A stretch of DNA of 64,000 bases from Dendrolimus kikuchii (Eukaryota > Arthropoda > Insecta > Lepidoptera > Lasiocampidae). Where the stretch lies: positions 1,741,001-1,805,000 of the forward strand of contig CM034413.1 in NCBI GenBank assembly GCA_019925095.2, given 5' to 3'. A program made the position numbers and the translations under genes. How positions within the stretch are numbered: the first letter of the stretch is position 1; the number at the start of each line of letters is the position of its first letter. The notes beneath the pieces were generated by a model. It saw only the letters and a program-made list of their open reading frames with translations, searched no databases and was not told the DNA's origin. Below, piece by piece: positions 11,092 through 21,093 of this stretch.

Positions 11092-11760
11092 AATCGCTGC
11101 CAGAGACAAGCATGCAAAGAAGGTTGGCTGCATTACCACGATCATGGGTGGTAGCAACACAAATTTCTTCGAAGAAACCTTTTGCCGATAGACCCCACGG
11201 ACTTAAAGTTTCAACTCCAAACGGCACAAATATGTAACCCCCTTCCTAGGGATCTATATTTGCGCCGTTTGAGATCTTCAGCTGTTGAAGCAGCGTTGCT
11301 AGCCCTGACTTAGTCATTGGAAGATGTGATGCTGCGAGAGTATCAACTAACGTGGCGTCCCACACAAGCAGCCGTCATAACTTCACGCCAGTTCCGTTGC
11401 GGGGTAGGCACGAACAACAGAGCGCCATTCACGCTTATTCTTACACACCTCACTCGCTTCTTTGACATTGATAACTCTTGTCATGCATGCTCGTCTGTTC
11501 TTAAGGCTCCTGACATCACCTTCTGCTAGTACACGATCAATTTGATCATGGAAGGTGTGTCGTGGCCTTCCACGATTTCTGCATCCATCCACTTTTGCAT
11601 TGTATATCTGTTTAGTCTTCCAAATAATAGGTGATATTCCATCCGGTCTCTTGCGATCGTCGCGTACCATACCATACCAAACGATTACGCGCTAAAATGT
11701 CCGATACGCCGGCGATGATAAGAACTGGGCGGATGATTAATTGAGATTAGCATAGAGAGA
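11092..11760 (-). pseudogene. LINE-K fragment split by an RTE-A insertion
   Basis: Parallel to the fragment at 1.3-1.8 kb: AAACGGCACAAATATGTAAC, CAGCGTTGCTAGCCCTGAC and TCATTGGAAGATGTGA recur. The RTE-A copy at 11372-11616 cuts it between the CCACACAAGCAGCCGT part and the ATTCCATCCGGTCTCTTGC part, which are continuous at 1.6-1.7 kb. The insertion therefore came later. Confidence 0.6.
11372..11616 (-). mobile_element. RTE-A tail nested in LINE-K
   Basis: Reaches back to the [19 protein letters not shown] region. The usual (CATA)n tail is missing and no clear duplication is seen, so the junction may have decayed. Confidence 0.8.
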
Positions 11761-11771
11761 CCTAATTTTTT

Positions 11772-12003
11772 TTTATTGTAGTATAGGTTCGCATTTGACC
11801 ACAATCTCGCCCTATGTGGAGCGAAGATGTGGTCTAGGATGGAGCAAGCTTACCTAGAAGTTTCCCATTCATACTGGACTTGAAGACATCTAGATTATAG
11901 GTATCGGGAAAGACAGACTCCGGCAATGAGTTCCACTCCTTTGCGGTGCGTATGATGAAGCTAGATGCAATGCGTTTCGTTCTTATAGGTGGAATATCCA
12001 CCA
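11772..12003 (-). pseudogene. LINE-J 3' end
   Basis: The minus-strand frame reads a [23 protein letters not shown] block and ends in CTACAATAAAAAAA. This [12 protein letters not shown] ending is common in insect jockey/CR1-type LINE proteins. Further copies are at 31.5 and 36.6 kb. Confidence 0.65.
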
Positions 12004-12018
12004 TATAATATTAATGTA

Positions 12019-12145
12019 CATACATACATACATACATAACTTCACGCCAGTTCCCTTGCGGGGTAGGCACGAACAACAGAGTGCCATTTAGGCTTATTCT
12101 TACACACCTCACTTGCCTCTTTGACATTCATAACTCTTGTCATGC
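12019..12145 (-). mobile_element. RTE-A tail, 127 bp, 12-bp TSD
   Basis: Flanked by exact AATATTAATGTA repeats at 12007-12018 and 12146-12157; the (CATA)n tail is at the left. Confidence 0.88.
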
Positions 12146-12157
12146 AATATTAATGTA

Positions 12158-12429
12158 TATATACAAATTAAAATATAAAATCTAGTCCCAGACCGCTGTC
12201 AGTTGGAAACGTGCCCAAAAGACTGGTCACATTACATGTGTAGGGGTCCGTGGCGTGTTGAGGTGGTACGGCGTCGGGGTAGCCTTCCAAGGTTTCAACA
12301 CCAATAACGTCCACAAATCAGAAGGGGTTGCTAAGTTTATTAGCGGATATCAAGTAAATGAACCAGTTGTTTGAATTTATTATATAATGTGCACCACAAT
12401 AAAATACACGATAAAAATACAATTATTAT
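12158..12429. other. No recognised feature
   Basis: Intronic sequence. The stretch GTGCCCAAAAGACTGGTCAC faintly recalls LINE-K at 1.3 kb but is too weak to call. Confidence 0.35.
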
Positions 12430-12605
12430 AATTCCAACGACGGTATATGCGCGTGAGACTACACAAGGTCATTCAGTTGCACTGCCGATCGAACGGATCC
12501 GGTGCGTGTCCACGGGCGATACCCGTCGCGCAGGGGCACCCGGCCGCGGGCTGCGCACGCGCATCTCCGTCGTTTGAGTATCTACGACATGCTGAGACGA
12601 CGGTG
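12430..12605. other. CpG-rich patch at the 5' end of the intron
   Basis: In otherwise AT-rich surroundings this stretch is very rich in CG dinucleotides, with a short inverted motif CGGGCGATACCCG at its core. It lies about 55-230 bp downstream of the donor of the first coding exon. It could be an intronic regulatory segment or the remnant of a GC-rich retroelement; I cannot tell which. Confidence 0.35.
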
Positions 12606-12658
12606 CGTTTAATTAATGTGACAGAAGGCCACACATGTATAAATATTAGAATACTTAC

Positions 12659-12816
12659 TTAGTTGGAGATGGTTCAGGTAGTTTGTTTAGAGCTTGGTCT
12701 GCATCATAAGGATGGTGATTGTAGTCCCTAGGTCCAAGAAGATTGGATGGAGTAGTTACTTCTTGGGACTTCACGCCTGATAAAAATAGAAGAAACAGGA
12801 GCGTAGTATAATCCAT
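12659..12816 (-). CDS. First coding exon of an unrecognised secreted or membrane protein
   Basis: On the minus strand an ATG at 12816 opens a 52-codon frame beginning MDYTTLLFLLFLSGVKS, a typical signal peptide (short polar start, hydrophobic core LLFLLFL, likely cleavage near KS-QE). The mature part is polar and rich in Pro, Asn and Asp. The exon ends at 12659, followed by a strong donor GTAAGT, leaving two bases (AA) of a codon. The exon at 6883 starts with the one base G needed to complete Lys, so the two exons join in frame. Upstream, a polypyrimidine-type acceptor (GCTTTCAG) ends at 12827, so this exon has a 10-nt 5' UTR (12817-12826) and a further non-coding exon lies to the right. Seen: ORF, splice sites, phase match. 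Inferred: secretion. The family is not recognised. Confidence 0.85.
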
Positions 12817-12867
12817 GGTTTGTTATCTGAAAGCATATATTTTATACATAGGTATAAATGAGTTTTA

Positions 12868-13179
12868 TCCGTGCAGGAACGGAGAACGAATACAATTTCC
12901 TGCGGCCGGGCAGCCTGTCATAAGAGGCGACTAAACAACCTACAGCCAGGTGGTAGGGCATTTGCCCGACTGGATGGCTACCACACCTGGTCTAAAGCAT
13001 GTCGCCATAACAACCTTGAGTTGTGTTCCGGCATTAGTGACCAGGTTCCAGTGACCCTTAAGAGAGCAGCAGCGCATTTGTAGCACCTTTGGTGTTGCAA
13101 ATGTCTATAGGCGATGGTAACTGCTTTCCATTAAGTGGGCTGTCTGCCTGTCTGCTGAACTCCTGCAATAAAAAAAAAG
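12868..13179 (+). repeat. SINE-A, full length, 40 bp upstream of the coding exon
   Basis: It lies in the 5' UTR intron, with its head about 40 bp from the acceptor at 12827. It runs from GTGCAGGAACGGAG to CCTGCAATAAAAAAAAA and joins REP-N directly. Confidence 0.88.
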
Positions 13180-13504
13180 CTTTTTTAAAAAGGTTTTAAA
13201 TACAAGCTTTTGAGATCCTAGATATCATGTAGCAGCAGAGTGTTAGCCAAGACAAGTAAAACGAGCCCAAACACGACGGGTCTATCTTGTTTAGTACAGG
13301 AGTTCCTATGGCCACCTTCCGACTTCATCATCAGATCAGCTCCATGGTACCATATTATTGCATTGTCACGCGATATACATATACGTGCAAAATTTCAGCT
13401 CAATCGGAAACCGGGAAGTTGGTCAAATTACTTTGCAAGATTCCACCCGAACTTACATATATATTATACATAGGTACATCCATTGCAAGTTAAATAAAAG
13501 CTTC
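13180..13504 (+). repeat. REP-N copy 1
   Basis: About 325 bp, from AAGCTTTTTTAAAAAGG to GTTAAATAAAAGCTT, so the termini are short inverted repeats (AAGCTTTT/AAAAGCTT). Internal marks are CAGCTCAATCGGAAACCGGG and GTCTATCTTGTTTAGTACAG. Copies are at 50.3 kb (same orientation) and 53.4 kb (inverted). The class is uncertain. Confidence 0.65.
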
Positions 13505-13911
13505 TAAAAAGGTGAAAGTCACGTACTAAAAAAATGATAAACTTTTGATTGTGCAACAATACAGAAATGAACTTACAGATTAAATAATATATAATTATGA
13601 ACAAAGGCCGGTCTTATCGCTAAAAAGCTACCTCTTCCAGACAACCCCAGGAATGAATTGAGATATTAATGGAAGACTGACGCATACAAGTATAAAGACA
13701 GAAAAAGATAGATGAATTGTGGTGTTACAGATAACATATGCCGGAATAGAGAAGGGAAAAGAATCAAATTAAAGAATCGTTTGAAAAATCAAACTTGTGA
13801 ACTATTGTATGATTAGTAGATTACAGATAAATTAAATTATGTGAATTTATGTTTTCTCAAAAATGTGGTATTGTGTGAGCGAGATAGCGAACTCCATTTA
13901 GGTAGCTGTAG
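13505..13911. other. No recognised feature
   Basis: AT-rich, without frame or repeat match. Confidence 0.5.
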
Positions 13912-14095
13912 TAAAGCCTGTTTTACATTAGGTAAATCAGGGTAAAGCCTGAATTTACATTAGGTAAGTGAGGGTAAAGCCTGAATTTACATTAGGTAAA
14001 TCAGGGTGAAGCCTGAATTTACATTAGGTAAATCTGGGTAAAGCTTGAATTCACATTAGGTAAAGCTTGAATTTACATTAGGTAAATCAGGCCTT
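13912..14095. repeat. Short tandem array, about 32-bp unit, six copies
   Basis: The unit is built on GTAAAGCCTGAATTTACATT then AGGTAAATCAG. The same TAAATCAGGC motif borders the purine minisatellite near 22.7 kb, and a short GGGATAG-type stretch follows here (14235-14300), so the two loci may share origin. Confidence 0.85.
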
Positions 14096-14370
14096 AAGAC
14101 TACGCCTTCTCTTTAGTTCTATTGCAATTTTTGTTTTTTTGCGAAGCTGGCGCACAGGCAGATGATCCAGCTCATGGAAAGTGGTTACTGCTGTGTATAG
14201 ACGTTTGCAATACCAGGAGGATATCGTAGGAGGATGAAATAGAGAGATGAGACAGGAGGTATGGGATAGAGGGGATTGGATATGGAATAGGGGGAGGGAG
14301 AAACGGATCATCGCAAAATTCACTCATCGTATGAAATACGATTAGTTCAAGGCCAGCTGTTTCTCGCCGA

Positions 14371-14660
14371 TATTCAAATTCAAGTTTTTATTGAAAATAA
14401 GTTCCACTTGAAAACACTATTTGAAGGTCATACATGTAAGTCAAAATTTGAATCTACTTCCTATTCTACGTACGCTGTTTCGCAATGTGTTATCGCTGTT
14501 CAAAGGAGAAGAAGCGGCAAGAAACTCCCCAGCAACACGCCTGGCTAAAAAAGATTTTTTCGTCATAATTATTTATATACTTATTACCTCAGGCTTTTTT
14601 TACACGTAGAAGTTATTTTCAATTACTTTTCAAAGAATGAATGGAGTTGTAACAAACAAA
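14371..14660 (-). repeat. REP-H copy 2
   Basis: Contains GAAGAAGCGGCAAGAAACTC and the TTCAAATTCAAGTTTTTATT terminus. Confidence 0.6.
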
Positions 14661-14723
14661 ACAATATTGTCACCGTCGCAATAATGACATACTAAGAATA
14701 CTATGACAAATTTCCATAGATTC

Positions 14724-15530
14724 GATGATATACAAAATTAAAACGTTATAGAGAAGATAGCAGTATACAAGACTGGAGCGAGCAGCTATGTAAATGCAGT
14801 TGATGATATACAAAATTAAAACGTTATAGAGAAGATGTATACAAGACTGGAGTGAGCAGCTATGTAAATGCAGTTGATGATATACAAAATTGAATCGTTA
14901 TAGAGAAGATAGTATACAAAACTGGAGCGAGCAGGTATGTAAATGCAGTTGATGATATACAAAATTAAAACGTTATAGAGAAGATGTATACAAGACTGGA
15001 GCGAGCAGCTATGTAAATGCAGTTGATGATATACAAAATTAAAACGTTATAGAGAAGATAGTATACAAAATTGGAGCGAGCAGCTATGTAAATGCAGTTG
15101 ATGATATACAAAATTAAAACTTATAGAGAAGATGTATACAAGACTGGAGCGAGCAGCTATGTAAATGCAGTTGATGATATACAAAATTAAAACGTTATAG
15201 AGAAGATAGTATACAAAATTGGAGCGAGCAGCTATGTAAATGCAGTTGATGATATACAAAATTAAAACTTATAGAGAAGATGTATACAAGACTGGAGTGA
15301 GCAGCTATGTAAATGCAGTTGATGATATACAAAATTAAAACGTTATAGAGAAGATAGTATACAAGACTGGAGTGAGCAGCTATGTAAATGCAGTTGATGA
15401 TATACAAAATTAAAACGTTATAGAGAAGATAGTATACAAGACGAGTGAGCAGCTATGAAAATGCAGTTGATGATATACAAAATTAAAATGTTATAGAGAA
15501 GATAGTATACAAGACTGGAGCGATAGTACC
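14724..15530. repeat. Tandem array, about 75-bp unit, eleven copies
   Basis: GATGATATACAAAATT recurs at 14724, 14802, 14876, 14951, 15025 and on to about 15468. The units contain AAACGTTATAGAGAAGAT and GAGCAGCTATGTAAATGCAG. Small indels alternate between units, suggesting a two-unit higher-order pattern. The repeated minus-strand frames are a by-product of the periodicity. Confidence 0.92.
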
Positions 15531-15534
15531 CCTC

Positions 15535-16415
15535 TCTAAGCAAGGTACTTTTCAATTCAGCTTTAAATTTACTGAAGGGCAGATCTAACACTTCATTCGG
15601 GATTTAACTGAAGAAGAGTATATATATATTATGTATATTCTGTGAGAGAGTAGTATCACACCGATAGAGCCTGCGTTGTAGTGGTAATCAGGATAATGAT
15701 TCCAGCATGGCTCTACTATATAAAGCCACAATGTTTGTTAGATAACAAAGTGTAACATAAGTCGCTGGTTCATATCCGGCTCGAAGGACCACTACTACTG
15801 TTGGATAATTGAGGCCATATGGAGGCCATTTTGAGTTGAAGTGGATTTTATTAACAACGTTGTCACACATGAACAATAACTTTTAGTGTTGCCAGACGTA
15901 ATTCTAAAATTAACATGTTTTATGTCTTGAACAATGTTGGTAATAAAAATTGTTAAGTACTTATAAATGTGAATTTTCGAAACTTTATTAAAGTTGTGTG
16001 AATTAAAATATTAATAAATATGTCTCAATACTCCTCTATGGTATAATAAACCTTAACCTACTATACTAATTAAATCACACGGCGTTGCTCAATATATTTT
16101 CACACAACACCCTTTGTTTATCTAGCATCAACAATTAAGTATACGCACTGTGACAGTTATTGAGTAAGAATAATTAGGAAAATTACAACAAAGTGTGATA
16201 GAAAGAAACTAAGTGCGCGTTAAACTTCGCACAGTGAAGGTTTTCGAGCAGGAGTTAAGGTGCCCACACATTACGTGACGCGTCAGTCGCGACGTATATT
16301 ATGCACACACCTTTACACGTTCGCCATTTTTGATATTTCTATGTAGGGACACACTTAGCAGGCAGTGGTGACGCAATTTTTCTACACCACCTATTTCGCC
16401 TGATTCAAATCTCTT
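15535..16415. other. Mostly unrecognised; REP-T copy 2 at 15650-15717
   Basis: Apart from the REP-T match (ATCACACCGATAGAGCCTGC and CATGGCTCTA) this AT-rich stretch has nothing I can support. Confidence 0.45.
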
Positions 16416-16419
16416 TCAT

Positions 16420-16548
16420 TTAGGTTGCTTGGAAGACATCGCTTTGAGCGATAAGGCCGCTTATTATATTTCCTAGAAAATATTGTAAATATGGTCTGTT
16501 TTTGTAATTGTATATTTTGGTGTGCAATAAAGTGTTCTCTCTCTCTCT
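16420..16548 (+). repeat. LINE 3' UTR fragment with (CT)n tail
   Basis: TGGAAGACATCGCTTTGAGC, GATAAGGCCGC and GTGCAATAAAGTGTTCTCTC form a LINE-type 3' end with AATAAA and a simple-repeat tail. A related GATAAGGCCGC block is at 60.7 kb and a related AATAAAGTGTTTTCTATTC end at 61.65 kb. Confidence 0.5.
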
Positions 16549-16679
16549 CTCAATTTTGAGTTGTTGGTTTACTTGTGTATGTGTGTCTAAATACATAATT
16601 TTATCTTTTTAAAACGAATTTCATTTATCTAATGTCGCGGAAGGTATGCACGCAAATTAAGGGTGCTACATATAGCACC

Positions 16680-17170
16680 CTTAATAGCGCTCACGTATGG
16701 AAGCGAGAGTTGGGTATGGAAGAAAGAGCATGAAAGTAGAGTAAACGCGATCGAGATGCGAGCACTGCGCAAAATCTGCGGAGTAACGCTCGCGGACCGC
16801 GTTCGTAATACCGAAGTAAGAAAGAGAGTTGGTCTGAAAGAGAGTGTCGGGGTGAAGGTAAGGAAAGGAATGCTCAGGTGGTTGGGGCATGTGGAAAGAA
16901 TGCATGATGAAAGAATGACTAAACAGATATACAATGCAAAAGTGGATGGATGCAGAAGTCGTGGAAGGCCACGACACACCTTCCATGATCAAATTGATCG
17001 TGTACTAGCAGAAGGTGATGTCAGGAGCCTTAAGAACAGACGAGCTTGCATGACAAGAGTTATGAATGTCAAAGAGGCAAGTGAGGTGTGTAAGAATAAG
17101 CCTTAATGGCACTCTGTTGTTCGTGCCTACCCCGCAAGGGAACTGGCGTGAAGTTATGTATGTATGTATG
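16680..17170 (+). mobile_element. Longest RTE-A copy, 491 bp, with 13-bp TSD
   Basis: Flanked by exact TACATATAGCACC at 16667-16679 and 17171-17183. The frame, open to a stop at 17104, reads ALTYGSESWVWKKEHESRVN, IEMRALRKICGVTLADRVRN and MLRWLGHVERM. This is the region downstream of the RT fingers in RTE-type proteins. The stop comes from one substitution (other copies continue [15 protein letters not shown]). No catalytic RT motif is included, so the copy is inert. Confidence 0.92.
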
Positions 17171-17254
17171 TACATATAGCACCATAGTAAACACATACAT
17201 AAATTTATAACTCAATTAACTAACCACATAACATCTGTATTGAATTATAAAAAA

Positions 17255-17670
17255 AATTACGATCTTATTCACATTGATTTAGAGTAAGTTTTTTTATTTT
17301 TTTTTATTGCAGGAGTTCAGCAGACAGGCATACGGCCCATTTGCTGGACAGCGGTTACCATCGCCTATGGACATTTGCAACACCAAAGTTGCTACAAATG
17401 CGCTGCTGCTCTCTTAAGGGAGACTGGAACCTGGTCACTAATGCCGGAACACAACTCAAGGTTGTTATGGCAACATACTTTAAATCAGGGGTGGTAGACT
17501 GGATACCATCTGGCTGTGGGTTGTTAAGTCGCCTCTTACGACAGGCCGCCCGGCCGCAGGAAATTGTATTCTTTCTCCGTTCCTGCACGGATAGAAGTTT
17601 GTAGGCTTCTTAAAGAACCTTAAAGAAGTCTACAAACTTACTTTAACTGGATATAAATAAGATCGTTAAT
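17255..17670. mobile_element. Foldback element FB-1 copy 1, split by SINE-A
   Basis: The left arm TTACGATCTTATTCAC..GAGTAAG and right arm CTTACTTTAACTGG..AAGATCGTTAA are inverted to each other, with an inner stem AAGTTTGTAGGCTTCTT / AAGAAGTCTACAAACTT (one mismatch). SINE-A at 17292-17594 sits in the left arm. A clean relative lies at 21757-21855. Confidence 0.65.
17292..17594 (-). repeat. SINE-A inside foldback FB-1
   Basis: Flanked by AAGTTT (17286-17291 and 17595-17600), consistent with a short target duplication inside the arm AAGTTTGTAGG. The GGTCTAGCCATCC part is deleted compared with full copies. Confidence 0.8.
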
Positions 17671-17799
17671 TGACAATATTTCTCGAAAAAAACCTACCAT
17701 CTTATTCATAGAAAAACGCTTATGCATGTTTTAAACTTTCATTAGTTAAAACGTACGTTAAACCTATAAAATGGTAGTTATAAACGTTATTCATAATAA

Positions 17800-17944
17800 T
17801 TTTTTTATTGCACTACTTCAGCAGACAGACAAATGGGTGGAAAGCGGCTACCATCGTTTAGGAACATTTATAACGCCAAAGGTGCTACAAACGCGCTGCT
17901 GCTCCCTTAAGGGTTGACTGGAACCTGGCCACTCATGCCGGAAC
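17800..17944 (-). repeat. SINE-A, diverged 3' half
   Basis: TTTTTTTATTGCACTACTTC starts a copy with many substitutions that breaks off after GCCGGAACACA. Confidence 0.65.
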
Positions 17945-18050
17945 ACATACATATTGCCACGCCTGTTTCCCATTGGGGTAGGGGTCGGGAGAGAGGATTG
18001 ATTTCCACCTGCTACGATCCCGACATACAATTTTCACTTCATCAACTTTG

Positions 18051-18365
18051 GTTTTTTTTTATTGCAGGAGTTCAGCAGACAGGCAGACGGCCCACTTGAT
18101 GGATGGCGGTTACCATCGCCTATGGACATTTGCAACACCAAAGGTGCTACAAATGCGCTGCTGCCCTCTTAAGGGAGACTGGAACCTGGTCACTAATGCC
18201 GGAACACAACACAAGGTTGTTATGGCGACATACTTTAGAGCAGGGGTGGTAGCCATCCAGTCGGGCAAATGCCCTACCACCTGGCTGTGGGTTGTTTTGT
18301 CGCCTCTTACGACAGGCCGCCCCAACGCAGGAAATTGTATTCTTTCTCCGCTCCTGCACGGATAA
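18051..18365 (-). repeat. SINE-A, full length
   Basis: Intact from TTATTGCAGGAGTTCAG to CTCCTGCACGGATAAA; belongs with copies that read GCCCCAACGCAGG instead of GCCCGGCCGCAGG (compare 42.35 and 54.0 kb). Confidence 0.88.
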
Positions 18366-18435
18366 AAATAAATAACACAATATGTATATATACTAATGAA
18401 TTTTTACCTCCCACCCGTTTTAATATTATATAAAG

Positions 18436-18912
18436 TAATTAGAGTTAGGCATGTGTGCTGAAGAGTTTCTTGCGCCGCTTCTTCTCTTCAAGCCATGCTG
18501 CGAAGCGGTGCTAATTTTTTTTTTTAATGTTTAAGGCTTGGCAACTGGGCTTTTAAGCCAGGCGCCGTTGTTTTGTAGGCTACAATCGACGTCATTCAAT
18601 GGAGTTCTTGTGAAAATCGTAAAGCCACATTTGGCTATATAGTTCACATTTCTCGCAAAAACACATAATTACTACTCAAAAACTATCAACATCCTACAAC
18701 TATTGTTCATTTTAGAGTAATTTTACACATTTTTTAGAAAATAAAACTGCACACCACAACATCCCCTTTCAGTTCCCGCCAAAAACTCCGCGGTGGTAAA
18801 TTAGATTACGTTTCCATAGAGTAAATTATAACCATAAACAAAATAAAACTAAATAATTAGTTGGCGGTAGGTTAAATAAAACTTTAATAATAATCATTGA
18901 CACTTGACATCT
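18436..18912. repeat. REP-I copy 1, split by a poly-T-headed insertion
   Basis: GCGCCGCTTCTTCTCTTCAA and GCTGCGAAGCGGTG resume after 18789 with GCGGTGGTAAATTAGATTA, then ATAACCATAAACAAAAT and GGCGGTAGG. A second copy at 38.2-38.46 kb shows them continuous. The 279-bp insert (18511-18789) starts with a T run and is bordered by GCGGTG on both sides, so it is a minus-strand retroposon of unknown family. Confidence 0.6.
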
Positions 18913-18918
18913 ATGTCT

Positions 18919-19022
18919 TCCGTGATCACGGCTACTGAAAAGTAGCCGAAACGTGGGAATAATAAAAAATAAATAAATTACCGCGCTTAAAACCGTTACA
19001 ACGTAGTTTTATTATGTATACT
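18919..19022. mobile_element. FB-2 foldback, half copy
   Basis: Contains CCGTGATCACGGCTACTG, AAAAGTAGCCGAAACGTGG and ATTACCGCGCTTAAAACCGT; matches the right half of the intact foldback at 29.7-29.9 kb. Confidence 0.6.
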
Positions 19023-19024
19023 AT

Positions 19025-19747
19025 GGTTACAATCAATAGCTGTACATTATCCCAGATGGAGCAATAGGGTAAGAGAAATACCCAACATAGCTCGTTGAGC
19101 GACTTGGAATTTGTGGAGCAATCCTGCCGTCAATGTCCACGACACGGTCTCGTAAGTCAGGTCGGGGACAAATGTAAGGATTCAGTTGTTGATCAAATGC
19201 CTAAAGGACCCTAATAACACCTTCACGCATTATTAGCAATCATAAAAGAGGCCTGCCCATTGTTTATTCAATAAATTATATAATTACAAGTATATTTGCG
19301 ATCAATCTTCACAGAAAAAAACAATCTAAGAAAGCTTTTAAATACCTATTGCGTCATTGTGAGAACCGCGGTATCTTTAGTGATGGGAAAAACACGAGAC
19401 CCGAGTCTTTTTTACCTACACTTATCTTCTATTAAATTTTTGAATCTCGAAGCATATTTCGGGACATAATAAAATAATACGTATATTTTTTTATTTCTTT
19501 CTCTATGTGTTGTGTTTAGTTTGTTTTTTTTTAATGTATTTTTGTTTTTATAGTAAAAATAAATGTTTTTATTTTTACTATGAAATAGATTGATATGAGA
19601 TTATTTTAATGGGTAACTTTAACAGGAAAAGTATTGTACTGTATTGTATTGACTAAATAATAACTATATATAACCATTGTCGGTAGGCTATATACAACTT
19701 TAACAATATTCATTGACATTTGATATCTTTGTCTTCTTTATTAATAC
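19025..19747. other. Unrecognised; weak REP-I tail at 19667-19735
   Basis: AT-rich. The only family match is ATAACCATTGTCGGTAGGCT followed by an ACAATATTCATTGACA block. Confidence 0.4.
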
Positions 19748-20064
19748 TTTTTTATTTTATTGCAGGAGTTCAGCATACAGGCAGACGGCCCACTTGATGG
19801 AAAGCGATTACTAGCGCCTATGGACATTTGCAACACCAAAGGTCCTACAAATGCGCTGCTGCTCTATTAAGAGAGACTGGAAACTGGTCACTAATGCCGA
19901 AACACAAATCAAAGTTGCTATGGCGGCATACTCTAGACCAGGGGTGGTAAGCCATCCAGTCGGGCAAATACCCTACCACCTGGCTGTGGGTTGTTTTGTC
20001 ACCTCTTAGGACAGGCTGCCCGGCCGCAGGAAATTGTATTCTTTCTCCTTTCTTACACGGATAA
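19748..20064 (-). repeat. SINE-A, full length
   Basis: Complete but with scattered substitutions (CATACAGGC, TCTATTAAGAGAG, TTACACGGATAAAA). Confidence 0.85.
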
Positions 20065-20859
20065 AATGTCTATAGTATTGTCCATAAACTACTTTTTCTC
20101 AAAAGACTGTTTAATAAATTAATTTAAATGTTTATATTAAAATTTATTTTTTACATGGAATTAATTAAACAATCATCACTTTGACGGTGATCAGTAATGA
20201 GAGTTGCAGTGGTTGCCAGGTACCCAGTAAAAGCATGGCAGTATTCCTTCTTAATCCTGGCTAGCACCACGTGATAGCTGCTATGTCAAAACCATGACTC
20301 TCGTACGTATAAACATACTTGCACCATTTTTAAGCTCAAAAACTTTTTCGTTGGCAATAAAATTGTTACATTAAAATAAGATGTCATCACGAGGGTGCAA
20401 GGCCACCGTCTCTGCGACCTTTATTAAAGAAACTAACACTTATGAAAATGAACTACTTGACACAGTAAACGTATAATTCGATTTCATTATTTTTTACACT
20501 TAGTTTATTTTTAGTGTTTATATCTAAATTATAAATATTCCACTAACTGCGTCTAAATTGTTGAGACGTAAACTTTTTAACTAGCCTCATGTCGCATGCA
20601 CCACTGTTGTGCAATGGCAAAATCCCGAATTTGGCAAGTGGTTACGTTTCGTGTGAAATATAAGGAAGAATTCAAGTGATACGTGATTTTTTTATTTTTC
20701 TATAAAGCTTATTTTTTATTGTTTACCTCATTGTCCGATGTTACAGTGGATATACGTAGTTTATTTAAATACATAAATAAATATATTATAAGAAAATCAA
20801 CTTTTACCACGCGATTAAATTCGCTGTAGAAAGATTTTCATACACAAATAGTAAATAAA
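20065..20859. other. No recognised feature
   Basis: No frame, family or splice pair is supported. Confidence 0.45.
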
Positions 20860-21093
20860 TAATCAGCAGTCAAACACAGATATTTTATATTCCCAAATTA
20901 AGCAACTTACGCTTGTGTTATGGGTAATATACAACGGACTACTCTGGGGCCGATTCCAGACACCCAGACTATAGTAAATAACAGAGAAAATTCGTTTTCC
21001 GAAATTTACCATACCAGGAATCAAACCTGGAGCCTCTGCGTTGCTGTAAGGTCGCCCATCAAAGGCTTAGCCCGCTCAACCACAGAGACCGTC
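20860..21093 (-). mobile_element. tRNA-derived SINE-B copy 1
   Basis: Family definition. On the minus strand the head contains TGGTTGAGCGGGCTAAGCC (box A-like) and GGTTTGATTCCTGGTA (box B-like; GGTTCGATTCC in other copies), spaced as in a tRNA. A TTTACTATAGTCTGGGTGTC body follows, with an (ATT)n tail in other copies. This copy has lost most of its tail and its duplications are unclear. Confidence 0.75.

Larger units (their letters stand above)
6884..12658 (-). other. 5.8-kb phase-2 intron, filled with repeats
   Basis: This is the intron between the two coding exons, bounded by GT (12658-12657) and AG (6885-6884) on the minus strand. It contains a 235-bp tandem array with a HEL-B insertion, a solo LTR, three RTE-A tails, a SINE-A, two LINE fragments and REP-M. 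A CpG-rich patch (about 12430-12605) sits just inside the 5' end. Confidence 0.8.

Noticed and set aside
14724..15530. Regular repeats that could suggest a CRISPR array
   Set aside because: Units are contiguous 75-bp tandem copies with no unique spacers, and the window is eukaryotic.
20860..21093. A true tRNA gene from the A/B box spacing
   Set aside because: The sequence recurs at 31.6 and 56.1 kb with TAA tails and target duplications, and lacks a closed acceptor stem; it is a SINE.
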